63,801 nucleotides of DNA from a virus, in IMG/VR virus record IMGVR_UViG_3300032236_000737, positions 1-63,801 of that record; one strand, given 5' to 3'. Within the stretch, counting starts at the first letter, position 1, and each line of letters begins with the position of its first letter. Position numbers and translations under genes: made by a program. Below, piece after piece: positions 60,668-63,801 of the stretch. The notes under the pieces were generated by a model that was not told the DNA's origin, did no database searches, and saw only the letters and a program-made list of their open reading frames with translations.

Positions 60668-60679
60668 GGATAAAATTGA

Positions 60680-62425
60680 ATGAGTTGGAAAAAATACTTT
60701 ACACCAGTACCAGTAAACGGCGATAGTCTTGGACCAATTAATGGTCTAAACAGTGGCAATCGTCCAGGGCCTGCACGTAGCAACTATAGTTCTTATCTTC
60801 CAGATGTTTATTCTGGTAGCCCAAACCGTGTAGAACGCTATCAGCAATACGAAGTAATGGATAGCGATCCTGAAGTCAATGCGGCTTTGGATATTTTAGC
60901 AGAATTCTGCACACAAAAACTTAAAGATAGCAATGTTCCATTCGAAGTTAAGTGGCGCCACAAAGCTACTAACGTAGAAATACGTGTTTTAAGTGAATAC
61001 TTACAACAATGGTGTAAGTTACAACAGTTTGATACAAAGATTTTTCGCATTGTCCGCAATACATTTAAGTATGGCGATGCGTTTTTTATTCGCGACCCAG
61101 AGAATCAAAAGTGGAGTTGGGTTGAACCTAGCAATTTAATTAAAGTAATCGTTAACGAAAGCGAAGGCAAAAAGCCAGAACAGTATGTTGTTAAAGATTT
61201 AGCACCTAATTTTGAAAATTTAGTTGCTACAATGATTACTCCTAACATGAATCCGCGCCAAGGTGGCAATGGTCCTACACCGGCTGCTGGCTTTATTGGT
61301 AGTGGCGGCGGTGCAAAAGGAGGTGGTGCTGGTAGTACTGCTGGTGGAAGCAATCGTTTTGGCATACAATATAAAGAAAACGCTATCGATGCCAAGCATA
61401 TGGTACACTTGTCTTTGTCAGAAGGCCTAGATCAGAACTATCCTTTTGGTAATTCATTGCTTGAAAACATCTTTAAAGTATACAAACAGAAGGAATTGCT
61501 AGAAGATGCTATCCTTATCTATCGTATACAACGTGCTCCAGAACGTAGAGTGTTCCATATTGACGTTGGAAACATGCCAAGTCACTTGGCAATGGCATTC
61601 GTTGAGCGTGTTAAGAACGAAATTCACCAAAGACGTATACCTAGTCAAACAGGTGGCGGGCAAAACGTAATTGACTCTGCATATAATCCATTGTCAATCA
61701 ATGAAGATTACTTCTTTCCTAAGACAGCAGATGGTAAAGGATCGGATGTTACCATGCTTGAAGGCGGTAAGAACATTGGTGAAATTGATGACTTGAAGTA
61801 CTTTACTAACAAATTGTTCCGCGGTTTACGTATTCCCAGTAGCTATTTGCCTACAGGACAAGACGATTCACAGTCAAACTTCAACGACGGACGTGTAGGT
61901 ACTGCTTATATTCAAGAATTACGATTTAACAAGTACTGTGAACGCTTGCAATCGCTGTTAACCGCGGTGTTTGATGAAGAATTTAAGATGTTTATGCATA
62001 GTAAAGGCATGAACATTGACAGTAATTTGTTTGAATTAAAGTTCAATCCACCATTAAACTTTGCAAGTAGTAAGCAAGCCGCTATTGATGCAGAGAGAAT
62101 CAACACATTTAACACCGTACAAGCTATTCCGTTTGTGTCAAAACGCTTTGCAATGAAGCGTTTCTTAGGATTAACCGCAGAAGAAGTTGCAGAAAACGAA
62201 CGCATGTGGGCAGAAGAGAACGGTAAAGGCCAGCCAACTACTACAGATGCCGCTGGAGAATTACGTTCAGCAGGTTTAAGTGCAAGTGGTATTGAAGGAG
62301 ACATGGGCGCCGCTGGTGATATGGACGCTCCTGAAGACATGCAAGGAGAGAATCCTGCCGATACTGGAGCAGGCGCCGCAGCCGCAACACAACCTGGTGC
62401 ACCTACTCCACCGCCTGCCGCATAA
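60680..62425 (+). CDS. 20: Portal vertex protein gp20
   Basis: A 581-residue T4-type portal, a dodecameric ring at the head vertex through which DNA is packaged and leaves. Family blocks: 'NRVERYQQYEVMDSDPEVNAALDILAEFCTQ', 'FRIVRNTFKYGDAFFIRDPE', 'ILIYRIQRAPERRVFHIDVGNMP', 'GSDVTMLEGGKNIGEIDDLKYFTNKLFRGLRIPSSYL' and 'FVSKRFAMKRFLGLTAEEV'. A Gly-rich insert lies at about 195-225, and the tail is Ala/Pro/Gly-rich. T4 gp20 has 524 residues. AAGGA precedes the ATG. Confidence 0.95.
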   Translation: MSWKKYFTPVPVNGDSLGPINGLNSGNRPGPARSNYSSYLPDVYSGSPNRVERYQQYEVMDSDPEVNAALDILAEFCTQKLKDSNVPFEVKWRHKATNVEIRVLSEYLQQWCKLQQFDTKIFRIVRNTFKYGDAFFIRDPENQKWSWVEPSNLIKVIVNESEGKKPEQYVVKDLAPNFENLVATMITPNMNPRQGGNGPTPAAGFIGSGGGAKGGGAGSTAGGSNRFGIQYKENAIDAKHMVHLSLSEGLDQNYPFGNSLLENIFKVYKQKELLEDAILIYRIQRAPERRVFHIDVGNMPSHLAMAFVERVKNEIHQRRIPSQTGGGQNVIDSAYNPLSINEDYFFPKTADGKGSDVTMLEGGKNIGEIDDLKYFTNKLFRGLRIPSSYLPTGQDDSQSNFNDGRVGTAYIQELRFNKYCERLQSLLTAVFDEEFKMFMHSKGMNIDSNLFELKFNPPLNFASSKQAAIDAERINTFNTVQAIPFVSKRFAMKRFLGLTAEEVAENERMWAEENGKGQPTTTDAAGELRSAGLSASGIEGDMGAAGDMDAPEDMQGENPADTGAGAAAATQPGAPTPPPAA

Positions 62426-62428
62426 ATA
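62421..62428 (+). promoter_or_regulatory. Late-promoter-like motif at the end of gene 20
   Basis: CATAAATA overlaps the stop codon of gene 20 and ends four bases before ATG 62433. The spacing is nearly the same as at 56423-56430, so the same leaderless question arises. Confidence 0.35.
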
Positions 62429-62432
62429 CAAT

Positions 62433-62675
62433 ATGATTTTAAGAGAACTGTTTTACATTGATCCAGATACACGTCATGTGGCTAACGATCTTCGTTACGA
62501 GCCTAAGCGTGATGACACGGTTATGCATAGAGACGACACACGTAAGACACGTTTAACTCTTAGACAACTCAATGAATTACGCAAGAGTAGTGAAGCGCAC
62601 ATACTAGAGCAAGAGAATGAATTAGAATTTATTCACACAATGTACGCAACACCAGCTCCTGCACCAGCCGCATAA
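62433..62675 (+). CDS. Small head-region protein
   Basis: An 80-residue protein starting at ATG 62433, since frames that begin earlier only overlap gene 20. It is charged and helical ('RLTLRQLNELRKSSEAHILEQENELEFI') with an Ala/Pro end that echoes the gp20 tail ('PAPAPAA'). It sits between gp20 and the gp67-like gene, where T4 has its small prohead-core proteins, so a core or head-assembly role is likely but unproven. No ribosome-binding site is visible. Confidence 0.55.
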   Translation: MILRELFYIDPDTRHVANDLRYEPKRDDTVMHRDDTRKTRLTLRQLNELRKSSEAHILEQENELEFIHTMYATPAPAPAA

Positions 62676-62677
62676 TT

Positions 62678-62705
62678 AAAAAACTGTCAAAACTGGCCGT
62701 TTTTT
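62678..62705 (+). terminator. Weak terminator-like A/T hairpin
   Basis: AAAAAAC (62678-62684) can pair with GTTTTTT (62699-62705) around a 14-base loop. The stem is almost all A-T and the T run is inside the stem, so at best it would reduce read-through between the small gene and the gp67-like gene. Confidence 0.3.
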
Positions 62706-62735
62706 ACCTATATTACACTTGTTTTTTAACAAATG

Positions 62736-62743
62736 TGTAAATA
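62736..62743 (+). promoter_or_regulatory. Possible variant late-promoter motif before the gp67-like gene
   Basis: TGTAAATA, 38 bases before ATG 62782. The same variant occurs on the minus strand at 20750-20757, also a sensible distance before a structural gene. It differs from the T4 consensus at one position. Confidence 0.3.
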
Positions 62744-62781
62744 ATAAACAGCCTTGTAACTACAATCACAGGAGAAATAAC

Positions 62782-63648
62782 ATGACTGACCGCGCTCAAT
62801 TTGAAGCAATGTTGGAAGCACTGATCAATGATGATCAAGCCGCTGCCAAAGAAATTTTCCACAATATCGTTGTTGGAAAATCACGTGAAATTTACGAAGA
62901 ACTTTTAGAATCTGACTTCAGCAAGGATCAAGGTAATCCTTATGCAAGCGATGAAGAAAAAGTAGACGAAGACGAAACTATGGAAGAAGATGACATGGAA
63001 GAGTCTGAAGAAGAGGAAGAAGAGTCTGCTGGAGAAGATGAAGAAAGTGACGACGAAGAAGGTGACGACGCTGAAGGCGACGACGCTGAAGGCGACGACG
63101 CTGACGGAGAAGAAGATCCATTCGGCGGAGAAGAAGAAGGTGAAGGCGATATTGAAGATCGCGTAATGGATCTAGAAGATGCATTAGAAGACCTAAAAGC
63201 AGAATTTGAACAACTATTGTCACAAGAAGACGAAGAAGGTGGCCATGATATGGACGCTATTCACGCTGCCGGTGACGACATGGGTGGTGAACACGACATG
63301 GAAATGGAAACACCAATGATGGAATATGTAAACAAAGTTCCATTGCCAAAGCATGGTGACAACGGTGTTAACACTAAATCAGCAGTAGCTGGTAAGAATG
63401 ATATGGGCGGCACAACTGCAAATATCGCTAAGAGTTTCAGCACAACAAGTGGCGGAACACAAGGTGGTTTAGCAAAGCCAACAGCTGGTGATTTAACATC
63501 AGGTCTAGGTACAATTCAAAATCGTCCTGACTCAAAAGCTGGAAAGACAGGTTTCAAGAAACAAGAACCAGGTCATGGCCCAGAGAAAGCAGGTAAGAAA
63601 GAAGCTGGTGTAGATAAGAAATCACTTATCGGCACTAAGATTCGTTAA
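62782..63648 (+). CDS. 67: Acidic prohead core protein (gp67-like)
   Basis: A 288-residue protein starting at ATG 62782 with AGGAG before it. The first 45 residues ('FEAMLEALINDDQAAAKEIFHNIVVGKSREIYEELLES') have the same layout as the start of T4 gp67 ('LIEAIKSNDLVAARKLF'), followed by a long Glu/Asp run, again as in gp67. It is much larger than T4 gp67 (80 residues), adding a Met/Asp-rich centre and a Gly/Lys/Thr tail ending 'KKSLIGTKIR'. It probably forms part of the scaffold inside the prohead, to be cut by gp21 encoded next. Confidence 0.7.
   Translation: MTDRAQFEAMLEALINDDQAAAKEIFHNIVVGKSREIYEELLESDFSKDQGNPYASDEEKVDEDETMEEDDMEESEEEEEESAGEDEESDDEEGDDAEGDDAEGDDADGEEDPFGGEEEGEGDIEDRVMDLEDALEDLKAEFEQLLSQEDEEGGHDMDAIHAAGDDMGGEHDMEMETPMMEYVNKVPLPKHGDNGVNTKSAVAGKNDMGGTTANIAKSFSTTSGGTQGGLAKPTAGDLTSGLGTIQNRPDSKAGKTGFKKQEPGHGPEKAGKKEAGVDKKSLIGTKIR
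63058..63102 (+). repeat. 15-base tandem repeat (three units)
   Basis: Three adjacent copies of a 15-base unit (63058-63072, 63073-63087, 63088-63102), differing by one base in the first, encode Glu-Gly-Asp-Asp-Ala three times in the acidic part of the gp67-like protein. Unit number could vary by slippage without changing the frame. Confidence 0.9.
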
Positions 63649-63672
63649 TAACAACAGAGACTAAACTAAAAT

Positions 63673-63801
63673 ATGTCTTTATACCTCCGAGAGAATCTCA
63701 GTTTCAACGAAGCAAAAATGATCGTTGAGTCTGATGACAAAGATGGGAAAAGCCTATACATGTCCGGGATTTGCATCCAGGGCGGTATTCGCAACGCTAA
63801 C
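63673..63801 (+). CDS. 21: Prohead protease gp21 (start only, cut by the window)
   Basis: The frame runs open from ATG 63673 to the window end, 43 residues. 'KSLYMSGICIQGGIRNAN' matches the start of the gp21 protease domain in T4-like phages (the 'NxNxRxYP' region would follow). In T4, gp21 cuts the scaffold and the head proteins. Gene order gp20, small protein, gp67-like, gp21 supports the call. The catalytic residues lie outside the window. Confidence 0.8.
   Translation, partial: MSLYLRENLSFNEAKMIVESDDKDGKSLYMSGICIQGGIRNAN

Noticed and set aside
62280-62432. Longer N-terminus for the 80-residue head-region protein
   Set aside because: The extra codons are a shifted reading of the Ala/Pro-rich end of gene 20 and show no protein-like pattern.
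61912-62472. 186-codon open frame on the minus strand
   Set aside because: It is opposite gene 20 and rich in Ala/Pro/Ser from the complement of the portal tail. No start signal.

Overview
This window is a 63.8 kb piece of a T4-superfamily myovirus genome (contractile-tailed, strictly lytic type, probably from an aquatic host). The diagnosis rests on a T4-type set: late sigma factor gp55, recombination nuclease gp46/gp47, RNase H-like flap nuclease, baseplate proteins gp5, gp6, gp25, gp26 and gp53, portal gp20, an acidic prohead-core protein like gp67 and the first residues of prohead protease gp21. The DNA looks AT-rich by eye. I see no tRNA, integrase, transposase or CRISPR array, and no photosynthesis gene. 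Both edges cut a gene.

Layout. (1) About 1-15.6 kb, plus strand: densely packed, translationally coupled genes (ATGA, TAATG and TAGTG junctions). They include a cut-off glycosyltransferase, small enzymes (cupin, phosphoribosyltransferase, HIT protein), FolE and QueE of the 7-deazaguanine pathway, a flap nuclease, a MoxR-type ATPase paired with a metallopeptidase/VWA protein, ThyX, and many short proteins of unknown function. (2) 15.5-19.8 kb, minus strand: a five-gene operon with two tandem pairs of glycosyltransferases, read from its own sigma70-like promoter. (3) 19.8-51.5 kb, minus strand: the tail and baseplate block. It holds a structural protein, three fibres that share one N-terminal module, a 5,368-residue giant protein in the position of T4 gene 7, then gp6, gp25, gp5, a hub-like protein, gp53 and a tail-tube/baseplate protein. 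(4) 51.6-55.9 kb, plus strand: gp55, gp47, gp46, a small protein and a GIY-YIG nuclease. (5) 55.9-56.4 kb: about 500 bases without a gene, dense in perfect hairpins and with a possible loop pseudoknot, so a candidate structured RNA. (6) 56.4-63.8 kb: a hydrophobic protein, gp26 with a -1 frameshifted extension on the minus strand, then tape measure, gp20, a small protein, gp67-like and gp21 on the plus strand.

How the parts work together. Five sigma70-like promoters with exactly 17-base spacers sit before folE, the MoxR gene, the VWA gene, the glycosyltransferase operon and gene 55. Motifs of the form NATAAATA, close to the T4 late promoter TATAAATA, sit 17-43 bases before the virion operons. 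This suggests that host sigma70 makes gp55, and gp55 then switches on the tail and head genes. At 51557-51592 the early promoter of gene 55 and a late promoter for the baseplate operon lie back to back and share one base.

The strongest new observations are: a complete -1 frameshift signal at the end of gene 26 (U UUU UUC followed by an 11-bp stem), which would give a gp26 / gp26-extension pair beside the tape measure gene, as in the tail assembly chaperones of other phages; the structured RNA candidate; a C(UUCG)G hairpin that fills the spacer of a consensus sigma70 promoter; and the giant modular baseplate protein.
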